Origin: Septoria linicola
Lineage: Eukaryota > Ascomycota > Dothideomycetes > Mycosphaerellales > Mycosphaerellaceae
Assembly: GCA_024114885.1 (NCBI GenBank)
Contig: CP099420.1
Location: 1,116,001 to 1,180,000, forward strand
Length of the DNA stretch: 64,000 nt
Direction of reading: 5' to 3'
Shown: piece by piece, positions 1 to 10,527 of the stretch
Position numbering within the stretch: the stretch's first letter is position 1
Layout: every line of letters starts with the position of its first letter
Notes under the pieces: generated by a model
Seen by the model: only the letters and a program-made list of their open reading frames with translations
What the model was told of the DNA's origin: nothing
Database searches by the model: none
Program-made: the position numbers and the translations under genes

Positions 1-147
1 GCTATTGCTCTCGCCACCAGCAGCGTTGGCCTCGGAAGCTTTGCGCTTAGGCGATCGCTGTGCTGGCTCTTTTGTAGATGTGGAAGGTGCGTTCGCTGAC
101 TCGGATGCGCCTGCCGACTTCGCCTCGCTCATATTCGTGTCGGCCAT
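1..147 (-). CDS. N-terminus of a gene running off the left edge (partial, unknown)
   Basis: An ATG at 147 on the minus strand opens a frame that stays open for 49 codons to the edge of the window. The visible peptide begins MADTNMSEAKSAG and is rich in Ala, Ser, Lys and Glu, with a basic patch PKRKASE that could act as a nuclear localisation signal. No domain is visible in so short a piece, so no function can be given. The stretch upstream (148 onward) is CT/CA-rich, as expected of a fungal 5' leader. The frame could still be fortuitous; the composition (disordered acidic/basic N-terminus) is what makes it plausible. Confidence 0.5.
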   Translation of the reverse strand, partial: MADTNMSEAKSAGASESANAPSTSTKEPAQRSPKRKASEANAAGGESNS

Positions 148-662
148 GGTATCGAAGCGCTACGACGCATTGGACGTGCGGGTGTCGTGTGGAGTTCCAG
201 CAATAGGTTTGGGCCCTAGCTCGCAGCAGCAGTAGCTAGCTAGAATAGCCTGGTGGCAGGTGCGAATGCAGCTGGTCGTGTGCTGTTGCTTCCACGCGGG
301 CGCGTCGTGTTTGTATTGCAATCAATGCACGCTGCTCATAAGCCTCACAATAACACCTCACAATAACACCTCCTCCTCCGCTCGCATCTGTTCGCATATA
401 CACCAGCTGACCTTGTCCTATTGCTGTGCTGTGCTGCGACTGGGACCTTGGGAGCTGTGCGGACTGGCCGGCCACAAGGCAGAATCCACGAATCCACCCA
501 CTCAAGCAGTGAGGAGTAACTTAACCAACCTCGATGTGAGTAAGCATCAACTCGATGCAGGGTTCTGGCCTGCTCTCCAGTGCAACCTCTGTGCTTTGGC
601 GCTCGTGCTTCGCTTCTCCACAAACTCTGTCGGCTCACTGCCGCCGAGGGAGGGATACTTGA
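148..662. other. Intergenic/5' region without a supported gene
   Basis: Only overlapping open frames with no family resemblance are seen here. I looked specifically for the Zn2Cys6 cluster that should precede the transcription factor at 663 and did not find one in any plus-strand frame. A short tandem 'cctcacaataaca' repeat lies near 344-368. Confidence 0.5.
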
Positions 663-2473
663 GACTTCGAGACAGGCTCTCATCACTCCATTTCTCGTGT
701 AGCCGTCTTGGAAAACCTCCTCCGCTCGCAGCACGCGATGATAAGGGACTTGCAGGAATCTCTAGCCAGCCGTCCTCCGAGTCTCTTGAAGTCAGCATTC
801 AACCGCTCGGACAAGGACTCTGAGACTACAGACCAACTGACGTGGCAGCACGAGCCAACACAACCCCAGGCGAGAGCCCGGCTGTGGGAACTATCCCCAA
901 CGTACACGATCTTCAAAGCGCGCTGCTCACGATTCCTCTCGGCCATGAAACTAATTCCGCAAGTTTGCTGCGCTAGAATGAAGTACGCGAGCTTGCTGGC
1001 ACTTTTCCAGAGGAATTCTTCTTCCAGATTGAGTCCCGCCGACCGCAATACTTCTCTCCGCCCTCACACAAGAGCCTGACACCGACTCCTTGGGACCGTC
1101 TAAGCTTTTCAGAAGGCACAAGACTACTTGACGTGTATTTTGCACATGTTCATCCCTTTTTTCCTATCCTTGATCGTAATGTCATCACTGACCTCTTTGA
1201 AAGCGCTTTTGGCCAAGACCTAACCGTGGACAAGCATCGAGCCCTGCTGAGCCTTCTACTTGCACTTGGTCGCGTCGTAGAAGAGCCTCCATACCAAGAG
1301 CGGCCCCTTGCTGGTGACAGTCTTGGTGGCGATTTTGCTCAGCTAGGCATGAGAACACTGACTGCCGTGTGGTGCTCAGAATTCGAGGGCGACCTTATTC
1401 TTTCTCAGGGTCTTTTGCTCTGCGCAGTATACTTCACTTATGTTGTACGACCATTACAGGCATGAAAGCTTGTGCATATGGCATCGACCACTATCCAGCA
1501 ATTGTATGTCTGCCTACCTTCATCCTCGACTGCTTCCGCTTACATGCACATTCTCAGAAATGGCCAAGACGATCCTAAGAAGCGCGCTGGAATTGGCCAT
1601 ATCTCCTGGGCTTGCTTCATCATCGAGTGGTAAGGCAGTTCATCAACGGCACGCCTGCATCTACTGACCAACGTGGTGATATCCTTGCCGAGTTCCATTA
1701 ACCTCGCAGTGGAATTGAGGCTGTGATAGACGGCATGCCTTTCCCGAGCACCGAAGGCTTGATCGAGAGGAGTCACTTCTCCTTTCTTGCTGAAGCTTCA
1801 ATGAGGTCATTGCACAACCGCATACATCATACGCTTCACTTTTACCGCCTTAGCAATCGACAACGCGGCCCCGAGGCCAATGCTCCATCCGATGAGAGTC
1901 TGAAGTCTTTGAGCGAGATCTGCCAGGAACTCTCTCGACAGGTTCAGTCATGGTATGATGCATTGCCGAACGCGATCTCTGCGGACCTATCGCAGGAGAA
2001 CTGTGAAGATCTGCAGCTGTGTCTGATTCAAGCTCGATACTGGTCCGCCATGTACATCACATTCAAACCTTTCGTACTACACATGACCTCGGGAGCTCCT
2101 GGTCGAGAGTCCCCACATTTTGTCATGGAGCATTGTCGATCATGCCTCTCAAGCTGTCGCAATTTTCTGCGGACCACTTCATTCCTGATGGCGAAGCGGA
2201 CTCCTTACGCTTATAGTGCAGCCCAGTCGTGAGTTGAGTCACCAGTCTTGATGTGTAGATACTAACAAAGGCTTGGATAGCTGTCTGTCAGCATCGCTTC
2301 TCATTGCGATTGCATCGTTCTGCCCAGCAATCTCGGATACGGTTCCAGACGCTACGCATCTCCAGGACATTGCTCTAGAACGACTGCGGCCTGGGACTGG
2401 AGACAACACCGCATTCGATGCTGGAGTAGACATTATGACCGTCGTACGCAGTAAAATACGATATCGAAGTTGA
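663..2473 (+). pseudogene. Fungal-specific transcription factor domain protein, interrupted by a TGA
   Basis: The encoded protein matches the fungal transcription factor regulatory domain (Fungal_trans type). A leader with a short coiled-coil-like stretch (LENLLRSQHAMIRDLQ, about 708-760) is followed by LLDVYFAHVHPFFPILDRN (1124-1180), the family's hallmark start, then by AVYFTYVVRPLQA at 1427-1462. The next codon is TGA (1463-1465) and the same frame goes on as KLVHMASTTIQQL; this family normally has Trp here (PLxAWKLxHMAS), so TGG to TGA is the simplest reading. Further exons: GIEAVIDGMPFPS to about 2228, then an intron 2229-2280 (GTGAGT, TACTAAC, TAG) and a last exon ending at 2473. An intron near 1630-1709 with TACTGAC fits. 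The first junction (about 900-1010) could not be resolved, and no Zn2Cys6 DNA-binding cluster is present upstream. Confidence 0.7.
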
Positions 2474-2581
2474 CGCTCTTGACATCATATTGGGCTCTCA
2501 TGAAAGTGCTCGGCGTTCCACACTAGAACACGACCAGCTTCTTGATCAGCGATGCCAATACCGACTTTGTCTGCCAAAGAA

Positions 2582-3537
2582 TCAATATGCAGTGTGTCCA
2601 CCATCCACAAGAAGCTCCCCCCCCCCCCCCCCCCCCCTGTGACATAAGAGCTTGCTTTAGAAAGCAAGAAAATTGCCGATCCTCGATACTCCTCCGGCTT
2701 CGACCACCGGCCCAGCATGTTCTGCTCAGACCACTTTGCTTCTCTCTCTTCATTCAGTTTGAGAGCTAGCATCGGAGTCTTGATGTAGCCCGGACTGATG
2801 GTATTCACCCTAATCGGCGCACCACCACGGCCCCATTCGGCAGCGAGATTGCGGGCTAGCTGAATCACTCCAGCTTTTGAAGCTGCATACACAGCAACAG
2901 ACACATCCTGCGAGGTCGTTAGAGAACGGTAGTAGCAGCTTTGACATAAACCGACATACCGTATTGACAATATGGCCACTCATGCTGCCGATGAGGACAA
3001 AGCTTGCGGCGTGGCCCTGAGCTTTTACCACTCTAGCTACAGCTTGTGCGCAGATCATGGTCCCTATGAGATTGACTTCTATCTGTCGCCGGACTTTGGC
3101 CATGGACGTTTCAATAGCAGGACCCTCCAGCGGGATTCCGGCGCACGTCACTAGGCCCTTGATTGGATGTCGCGCGGCTTTGCTGATAGTATGGACCACG
3201 GAACCTATCGCATCGGCATCAGTGACATCGCATGCGTGATACACGAGGCTACGTTCGTGCTCGCTTGTCAAGAGCTCTAATAGTCTTCGTCAGATATGGA
3301 CAACGTTTCCGAACGGGAGGAACGCGTTACCAAGTTCAGCCGACATCGTCGCATTGTAGTCAATGCATGCAACATCTGCTCCACGTTGCAGGATGGCCCG
3401 GATGAGCTGAAGTCCAAGCCCGCCACTACCGCCAGTTACTTGCGAGCAGTCGTTAGCCTATCGAAAGTTCTGAGCGAGTAAATCAACATACCGATAATCG
3501 TCGAGTCGGAAAGGTCAAACAGATCTGGAATGGCCAT
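2582..3537 (-). CDS. Short-chain dehydrogenase/reductase with a 21-nt poly-G frameshift near its C-terminus
   Basis: A classical SDR (Rossmann-fold NAD(P)-dependent oxidoreductase; substrate unknown). Start MAIPDLFDLSDSTII; introns at 3439-3491, 3277-3330 and 2908-2959 join cleanly. Visible motifs: cofactor loop VTGGSGGLGLQ, CDVTDADA, TCAG in place of NNAG, catalytic IGSMSG serine region, active-site VYAASKAG (YxxxK) and PGYIKTPM. Near the end, YVTG is followed by a run of 21 G on this strand (2617-2637). The expected family ending ELLVDGGHTAY with TGA at 2582-2584 is present, but lies one frame away; a run of 19 or 22 would join them. As written, the protein reads through seven glycines into an unrelated tail ending at 2485. 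A TATA-like TATATA lies at 3599-3604. The gene is divergent from the transaldolase at 4112. Confidence 0.85.
2617..2637. repeat. 21-nt C homopolymer inside a coding region
   Basis: Twenty-one consecutive C on the plus strand (G on the coding strand) fall between the YVTG and ELLVDGG motifs of the SDR gene. Its length decides whether the normal C-terminus is in frame. Such a tract is prone both to slippage in the cell and to miscounting in sequencing. Confidence 0.95.
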
Positions 3538-4111
3538 GGTTTTGTTAGCAGCAGAAATCTGAAGGACAACACCCGCATGAGATATGCGGAAGCCGACATA
3601 TATACTCAGCTGCTTCGATACCACGCTTCACAGTGATGACAAAGATGCGGCCCGCCTTGGGCCGTACAAAGAGTCAGATGCATGCCTTGCGGATGGCTTT
3701 GCTGATCGCATATGGAAATCCAAACTACCGAACCACTCTGCGCATAAGTGGGAGTTCCGAGATCACGCCGAAGCAGGCTCTGCATAGCATAGGACTGCAG
3801 CACCCACACGTTGGCTGTATAATGGTCTAGGCTATCGGTCATCATTCGTTGCGCCTAAGCTGAGGCGGGTTTCTCATGGCGAAGGCGGCGCCTTTGCCGC
3901 CCACCATAGCAGTATAGCTCCATGATGCCAAGAAATCGGCGGACAGGCGGCCCGCCTCCATCACATCGCCGCCCTACACGATCCGCCCTTTGCTTAGACA
4001 GCTAGCATGGACTGCAAACATGGAATGTGGAGCACAATGGTTGCCACGTATATATGCTTTGGTCGATCCGCCATGCGCTTTGTGTCTTCGTCGACTACAT
4101 CGAGCAACAAC
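3538..4111. promoter_or_regulatory. Shared divergent promoter of the SDR and transaldolase genes
   Basis: A 574-bp region between two outward-facing start codons. It has TATA-like elements on each side: TATATA at 3599-3604, about 62 bp from the SDR start, and TATATAT at 4049-4055, about 57 bp from the transaldolase start. The second one lies inside an upstream in-frame extension beginning at 4007, which argues for 4112 as the true transaldolase start. No further gene is seen. Confidence 0.5.
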
Positions 4112-5433
4112 ATGGCGCAACCTTCTCTTTTGGACCAGCTGCATGGCTGGGTCAACATCGATGTCGACGACGCTGACATTGATGTTGTCACTTCAGTGCC
4201 ATGTAGACCTCAGAATGGTAATTCCTGCCTGCGAGCCTTTTGTATTGTATAACTAATTGTGCCGCAGTCACCTCCAATCAAGCCATTGCGACCAAGACAA
4301 TCCTCCTCGATAAGAATCGCTCTACGCTACTCTCCACAGTGCACAAGCATGGCAGTGAAGGCGCGGAAGCAGTCTATACAAACGCTGTACTTCTTCCCTT
4401 CCAGTTGTCAGCTGCGCAGTACTGACTCCGCTCCCAGCTGATTTGTCTGCTCGCCGAGATCGTACCACATATCGATGGCAGAGTGCTGATACAAGCATCT
4501 CCTCGATACTGCTCAGACGAAGCAGCGATAGTGAAACAATGTCACGAGTTTGATGCAGCTTTTGCCGCACTGGGCATCTCCAGGAACAGATATGCCATCA
4601 AGCTGCCTTTTACGGGAGCAGCAGCTTCAGCAGCCACGAAGTTGAACGCAGAAGGTATACGGACCTTGGCGACTGCAGTGTTCTGTCTTGAGCAGGCAGT
4701 TGCTGCGAGTCACTCAAAGTGCTTGTTTATCAGCCCTGACTTCAATGGTATGATGCTGCTCGGAGATTCGAAGAGTCTTGGAGCATATGGCTAACATCTG
4801 GAATGTAGAAATCGCGGCATACACTGATCGTTCAAGATGGCCGGACGTGGTCGACCCAGCCCTTGAGGTATATCTGGTCCAATTCGTAGAAGCTCATCAA
4901 AGGTCGCCGCGCTTACAGTCATCCAGCATCCAATGTCCTCACGAGTCCTGCAAATACTCGATTTCTTCGCGAAGCAATACGCCAACACTGGTACCGAGCA
5001 GCCAATCATGGTCATCGCCAGCCACTTCACTGTCGAAGAAGTCATGGCGATGGCGGAGCTCGGCTGTCAACACATTACCATTAGCGCATCGAATCTCAAA
5101 GACCTAGAGCAGCGTCCAGCGCTGCCACTCACGTCAACGACATCGGAATTGCGAAAGTCAGAGCATCCGCACCAGCAGTACAGAAGGTTTGAGCGATTGG
5201 CAAAGCTACTTGAGAATGATCCTTTCCTTGGGCCGCTCGATCAGAATATCACTGCTGAGATTGGTAAAGTGGACTATCTTAATGATGGCGGTAGGTCGCT
5301 CGATGAGGCTATTGCACGAGATCCGATTGCGAAGACGAGAATGGATGATGCTTTGAAGTTGTTCGCTGATTGCGAGGACCAAGCAAAGGTCGTGATCGAG
5401 CAAGAAATTGAGGCGATCGGCAGGTCAGTGTAA
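4112..5433 (+). CDS. Transaldolase family protein
   Basis: Transaldolase transfers a dihydroxyacetone unit between sugar phosphates through a lysine Schiff base (non-oxidative pentose phosphate pathway). Five exons join in frame to 366 residues after removing introns 4218-4267, 4387-4437, 4748-4808 and 4868-4926, each with a good donor and acceptor. Family landmarks: DADIDVVTSV and VTSNQAI near the N-terminus, the Schiff-base lysine in YAIKLPFTG at about residue 130 (bacterial TalB uses Lys132), AEGIRTLATAVFCLEQAVAA, and LFISPDFNEIAAYTD. The C-terminal part (SRVLQILDFFAKQ, ITISASNLKDLEQ) continues beyond the usual 320-residue core. The divergent partner is an SDR, so the pair may serve an accessory metabolic route rather than the housekeeping pentose pathway; that is inference. 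Confidence 0.85.
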
Positions 5434-6069
5434 GGAAGACATGGCGGCATAGAGTTGGCTGCACGTATTGGGAAGCATTGCTTCATCCAGATTGATACGG
5501 CAGAGGTTCAGAAGTGAACGAGCGCACTATGCACAAGCAGAACTTCCCACGATGCGCGACATGATTTTGAAGTCAGCCACTTACTGCATTGCTCTCGAGA
5601 TGTCAGCTCTAGCTCGCAGTTTTGACTTTGACCAAGCTCTTGGGAATTGTGGCTGAAACATAGAAAGACGTGGTGAACCAAGCATAGCCAAGCGAGGAAG
5701 CTAGGCAATGGATCCTCACATTCGTGAGCTGGGTTCTGTCAGGGCTCCATGTCAGCCTTATAGTGATCATTTTCCAATGCCTGATACATATCTTGTTATC
5801 GTGGATCGCCCAGGACGACCTGGAGAGTCGTTGACACGCTAGATTCCCTCAATCGCGACCGAACAAAGACTGCTCGACTGAGCTGACCGAGCACTCGGCG
5901 CGCATAGCCTAGTCTCTTGTCACGGCTGCTGCGGTCAAACCCTAGACGAAGCACATCATGCTGCTCCTCGGAGGAAAGCATTGCGCTGGCTGAACCGGAT
6001 AAGTGCTGCGCTATGCCCATACTATAATCGCATGTGATCCTTGTCCGAACTTGATCTGGTAGTCGCTGC
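5434..6069. other. Intergenic, no gene seen
   Basis: Open frames on both strands here are short and show no family resemblance or splice logic. It contains the 3' region of the transaldolase gene and the upstream region of the next gene. Confidence 0.5.
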
Positions 6070-6984
6070 ATGATCGCGTCAAGAAGTGCACTACGCGGTT
6101 GCTAGCAACAGCGTTTGTCTGTATACACTCAATCAGTAGCTTGGCAGTCTATCCACGACAAGTAGACTTTGGGGCACAATTTCGTGAGTCAATTCTTGCC
6201 TTCACTCGATTTCATTGCGATGGCTAACCATGGTGCAGGAATCGCAACTACCACAGCATTAGGAGACTTCTGTTCCAACTTCGACTGGGTCACAGCATTC
6301 AACGCGTGCATCACGTGCGCTGAGCCCGCAGGCTTAGACGACACATTTGAAGTTGCCGTGGAAAGTCTAGGCTTGGCTTGCGGATATGAGGTTCGATTCT
6401 TGGAGCCTGGAGATGATGGTGACGATGGCAGCGTTTCTGCTCTACCCGTGCCTGAAAGGCCGGTGAGCAGTGAAGTGGTGGAGATAGAAACGCAGACTGT
6501 TACAGCAGCGCCCGCACCCAGCGAGACTAGTGGCGCGGAGGCTGATGCGACGACTACTCGAGCACAAGACCTACCTCCGTCGGAGACTGCTACTTCGAGC
6601 ACTGGGACCACGACTCAAGCTGTCCCCACTGAGACTAATGGTTCTCCCAACGAAGTGACAAGTGAAGGTAGCTCTCCTGCAGCGACATCTTCTCCGCAGC
6701 CCGACTCAACTGGCACTCCGGACGTTCAATCGTCTTCGTCAAGCAGCTCTTCTGGGCCAAACATCGGTGCGATAGCAGGCGGCGTTGTAGGCGCGGTGGT
6801 CGGACTGGCGCTGATAGCTGGTGTGGTCGTGTTCTTTGATCGCAGGAAGAAGAAGCTGAGAGCAAGGGAGCCAGAATACATGGAGCCCAGAGTCCCTGAG
6901 ATGCAAATGTTTCCGAGTGCTGAGGAAGGAGAGTCGGGCGGCGGGCTGCCGGACCAAAGATATGCTGTAGCGAAGAACTTCTGA
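6070..6984 (+). CDS. Ser/Thr-rich single-pass membrane protein; start uncertain
   Basis: The main exon (6239-6984) encodes a short Cys-containing region (FCSNFDWVTAFNACITCAEPAG and a later CGYE), a long Ser/Thr/Pro-rich stalk ending in a poly-Ser run, one membrane segment (IGAIAGGVVGAVVGLALIAG), and a basic cytoplasmic tail starting DRRKKKLRARE. This is the architecture of fungal cell-wall stress sensors and Mid2-like surface proteins, but no named extracellular domain is evident. An intron at 6184-6238 (GTGAGT, GCTAAC, CAG) links it to an upstream exon whose frame encodes a convincing secretion leader (LLATAFVCIHSISSLA, 6099-6146). That frame has no ATG: the nearest, at 6070, is in a different frame and stops after 11 codons. 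Either an upstream exon is missing from my model or the leader is frameshifted. Confidence 0.55.
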
Positions 6985-8556
6985 TGAGAATAATGCTTGT
7001 ACGACTGTAATGGATTAATGATATGAGTTTGTCTGAACAATCTGGAAATGCCTGTTTGGGGACACCCGAGCGTCAAGGGGAAATGAGCCATGAGGAGATC
7101 AGCGAGTCACACGCAAGGCAGAGTGATATTCCTGACCTACGCAACAAACCTAGAGCATGTATATGTCACCACCACTGCACCCCGCCTAAGGAGACGGAAG
7201 CTCAAACGGCCAAAGGGCAATTCGCCATTTCTTTCGAGCCGCTGACGAGTTTGAGGATATTCGTCAGGTGACTGTGTTCGAACATGCGCTTCCAAGTGTT
7301 CTTGCACGCAGCCTGTTCTGCCTCCGCACTACGGAGCGCGATGCCGGAGCTTGCGTCAATATGATTGATGCGACAGGGTGACGCGTGGGCTTCTAGCGGA
7401 CATTTCCACATTCTCTGTAGAACCGATGCACGCTCACGTCTCGTCGCTGAGATGGCTAGCTAGCCCTTTGCTTTTCAGAAATCCAAGTTGATTCGTGAAG
7501 GAAGTGCTTCTTATGGACCTGGACACGCTTGCTATGTCGATGATGATGTGCCACTTGGTTGTGTTCATAGCATTTTGGACACCGCAAGGCAGGCGCTGAC
7601 AGTGGTGAGAGGAATAATGTTTCTGCTGCGATCGAGCCGAGCTCAGCTGTATGTCACTGACGGGCCCGAAGCTCTACAGTGGCTTACCGGCAGCCAGCCA
7701 CTGTACCGTATCGTATGCTCTGGAGAGCGAGCCGAGAGTGGCTGATCTCGCTTGCAATCCTTCTCATACGATCGAGCAACGCTGACTCGTCTTCGTGTAT
7801 GAAGCAAGAGGTCCCCTTACTGCACGTTTCCATAGTTGGTGTTGCCGAGTTCGTGTACAGCAAACACGGCAAGCCACTTTCAATACATCCAAGCGGACCG
7901 CACCTCAAGAGGCTGCCACGTGCGTGTTCAAGCGGCGCCAGGGCGATGCGATATGATCTCTCACTGCCACCTTCTCTATTGGCAAACGATGTTGCGACAA
8001 GATGTTGACCCAGTCGTCCAAGCGTGCAGCAAGCGACTTGGTTATGTGCTCAACCTATCTCACAATCAATCGGATCTTTACTTTAGTTATGACAAGCACA
8101 AAGCCAAGTGCCACCATTGCCGCAAGTGTCGTCTCGTTGAAGCAGATCCATGCCGAAGTCGGCAGCCAATACTCCTCGTCACCTTCCAGATTGGGCCTAG
8201 ATCATCCTGCATCGCACCTCGGACACGCCGTCTGCGACACATCTTTGCCTTCTGCTTGGACATCCCTGTCAGAAGCAGGAAGGTAGCTATAAGCTGTGCC
8301 ATCCAATAATCTACGATGTCCTATGTGTGACAGGGCCGAAGCTGCGTCGTAATTCATTACAAGGTCTTGGGAGTCTACCTTCCCGATATGGTCAATAGAC
8401 TGATGATGTGTCGCAAAGAGCCGCACTCGCTCTGCCGGTAAGGTTGTGGTCCCTCGTTGCCGAAGAGTCGTACGTATAAGGTAGATAGTCTTGCTTTATC
8501 GTGGAGCTGCTCTATCTTTGCCACTCAGCTGGTACTGCCAAGTTTCAGCAAGTACC
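6985..8556. other. 1.6 kb without a supported gene
   Basis: Several overlapping open frames (for example 7836-8309 and 8002-8286, plus strand) exist but none shows a recognisable domain or a consistent splice pattern. TATAAG at about 8475-8480 lies roughly 80 bp before the next start codon and may be its TATA element. Confidence 0.45.
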
Positions 8557-9525
8557 ATGACCGCCATGAGAAAAGATTCACACCAGTGTCACCACATTCA
8601 CCGAGGACAGAGTCACCACAAGTGGAACAATAACGAGCCGCCAAGATTGTCAGTCGGGTCTGGAGATGTGGTGACTTTTGACTGTATCGATGGCGGGAAT
8701 GGCCAGATTACAGCGTCATCTACGGTGGATGATTTGACCACATTCGACACTTCCAAAGCTGATCCTGTCTTTGGCCCGGTCTACATCCGCGGAGCAGAGC
8801 CTGGGGATGCTCTGGAAGTGGAGGTGATCGATCTGCAGAACGCTACTTGGGGATGGACGGCTGTCATCCCAGACTTTGGGTTACTGGCTGATGAGTTCAC
8901 CGAGGCGCACCTGAAGATCTGGCAATTGCCTCCAGGCGAGAAGTTCGCGTGGTTGAATGACAAGATCCGGATTCCTCGACAACCATTCATGGGCACAATG
9001 GGAATAGCACCTCGAGAGGATGGAGAGTTTTCGACGATTCCGCCAAGAGATACTGGAGGCAATATCGACTGTCGGCATATCACAAAGGGAACGAAGCTTC
9101 TGCTGCCGGTACAAGTACCCGGTGCTCTCTTCAGCTGTGGTGACGGTCATGCAGCACAGGGTGATGGTGAGGTTTGTGGCGTTGCCATTGAAACTCCCGT
9201 GCAGGCCACTCTCCGTTTCACGGTCAAGAAGCAACAGCCCTGGGTGCAGTCACCTCATTTCGTATGTCCACCAAAGACTGCCGAACCCATATTACCGGAC
9301 ATGGGGACGTACAACACGATGGGAATCGACTCGGATCTGCTAGAAGCAACGAGGAAGGCTGTCCGTGCTATGCTTGGCTATCTGCAGGCCGAGAAAGGCA
9401 TGTCCAAGGTCGACGCTTACATGCTTTGTAGCGTTGCTGCGGATATGAAGCTTGCGGAGGTCGTTGATATGCCAAATTATGCCGTGGTTGCAAGCTTGCC
9501 TCTCAACGTCTTTGTTGAAGATTGA
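8557..9525 (+). CDS. Acetamidase/formamidase family protein
   Basis: A single-exon gene of 322 residues. The sequence follows the FmdA/AmdA amidase fold from end to end: HHKWNNNEPPRLSVGSGD at the N-terminus, GPVYIRGAEPGDALEVEV, PRQPFMGTMGIAP, the family signature GGNIDCRHITKG, the metal/active-site region FSCGDGHAAQGDGEV, and a C-terminal AYMLCSVAADMKLAEVVD. Members release ammonia from acetamide or formamide, giving nitrogen for growth; which amide is used here cannot be told. ATG at 8557 is preferred because the upstream in-frame extension to 8491 has no ATG and no homology. The cytosol is the likely location, as no signal peptide is seen. Confidence 0.9.
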   Translation: MTAMRKDSHQCHHIHRGQSHHKWNNNEPPRLSVGSGDVVTFDCIDGGNGQITASSTVDDLTTFDTSKADPVFGPVYIRGAEPGDALEVEVIDLQNATWGWTAVIPDFGLLADEFTEAHLKIWQLPPGEKFAWLNDKIRIPRQPFMGTMGIAPREDGEFSTIPPRDTGGNIDCRHITKGTKLLLPVQVPGALFSCGDGHAAQGDGEVCGVAIETPVQATLRFTVKKQQPWVQSPHFVCPPKTAEPILPDMGTYNTMGIDSDLLEATRKAVRAMLGYLQAEKGMSKVDAYMLCSVAADMKLAEVVDMPNYAVVASLPLNVFVED

Positions 9526-10527
9526 AGGACGAGCGCTTCCGATCGTTGAGGAACTCAAGAAAAGCTGTGACGCTGTCTCCCCCCAAGAGCCGGGACGGAA
9601 TTGAGCTTCATTTGGTGATCCTACACAGGGATGTTCTGCAATTCGGGACAGCGAGCTCTGCCATGATGGTATCAGAGAAGGGCCCGCATTGCGCAAGCAG
9701 TTGGGTGGTCCGCAGGCCACTAAAGCTTCAGCTTTGCAAGCCCCGGGCCGGGTCGAAGGGTTCGACATCCTGAAGCAGAGCCAGTACGGCAAGCATTCGA
9801 TGCCGTGGAAGGTCTAGGGATCCCGAAGAGGTTCTGCATAGAGTGTAGAGGACGAGTGCAGGGAGCCTCGAATAGCTGAAGGACACGTTATGGTTGCGTG
9901 GAGGGTGCATTGGGCGGCATCGTTGCCACGCCATGAAGGCGGGCGTGAACGCTCACACAGAATGGCAAACTCAGCTGGTGTGGCATTCCATATAGATACA
10001 AATCCATCTATGGCGTCGCAATCCAGATCCCGTGCAGACGTGAAGTTTGAGAATGCTCCGCGGCCTCGTAGAACTAGTCGTGTTCCGATTGCCAAGTCCG
10101 CGGCGAGATCCGCTCGCTCGTTCGCCATCTCTCGTCGACAACGACCACAACACTATAGAACTAGCGGACAGGGTTCACTCTCTTCCAACGCAAAGTCATC
10201 CTGATGAGTCCGTCTTGCCGTGCAGTCTCATCTAGGAAATTCTATACATAGATGTAGGCACCAGACCAATCACGATCTCCGAATCGTCCGCGTATGCCAC
10301 TTCGCTTCCGCTGAAGGATCAACACACTGAAACTGCTTCTTCACTCGTACGCTCTGGACGCGGGTGTCGCGGTCCAATCGACGTCTGTGTGTGACTGGTG
10401 AAACGCACGGTCGCTTGACTGCATAGAGCGTGGCGATTTATACAAGTCACTGAAGACTCAGCTGGTCTTGTTTTGTGATCGAGCACACGACGATAGCCTT
10501 GCCAGACGAACTAACAATTTAGACACC
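9526..10527. other. 1.0 kb without a supported gene
   Basis: Minus-strand frames at 9340-9792 and 9814-10128 and a plus-strand frame at 9890-10204 overlap each other and the 3' end of the amidase. None resembles a known family. Confidence 0.45.

Noticed and set aside
260..823. 187-codon plus-strand frame with several Cys, considered as the missing Zn2Cys6 domain
   Set aside because: Cysteines are not in the C-x2-C-x6-C-x5+-C-x2-C-x6-C order and there is no basic linker.
1699..1701. In-frame TAA in the transcription factor as a second nonsense codon
   Set aside because: A normal intron (about 1630-1709, GTAAGG donor, TACTGAC branch point, CAG acceptor) removes it.
4007..4111. Upstream in-frame start for the transaldolase (35 extra residues)
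   Set aside because: A TATA-like element lies within it and the added residues have no homology; 4112 starts directly before the conserved LLDQL region.
9755..9775. GGGTTCGACATCC as a tRNA T-arm
   Set aside because: The five-base stem does not pair and no acceptor, D or anticodon arm is found around it.
9340..9792. 150-codon minus-strand frame
   Set aside because: Half of it is antisense to the amidase gene, and the rest has no homology.
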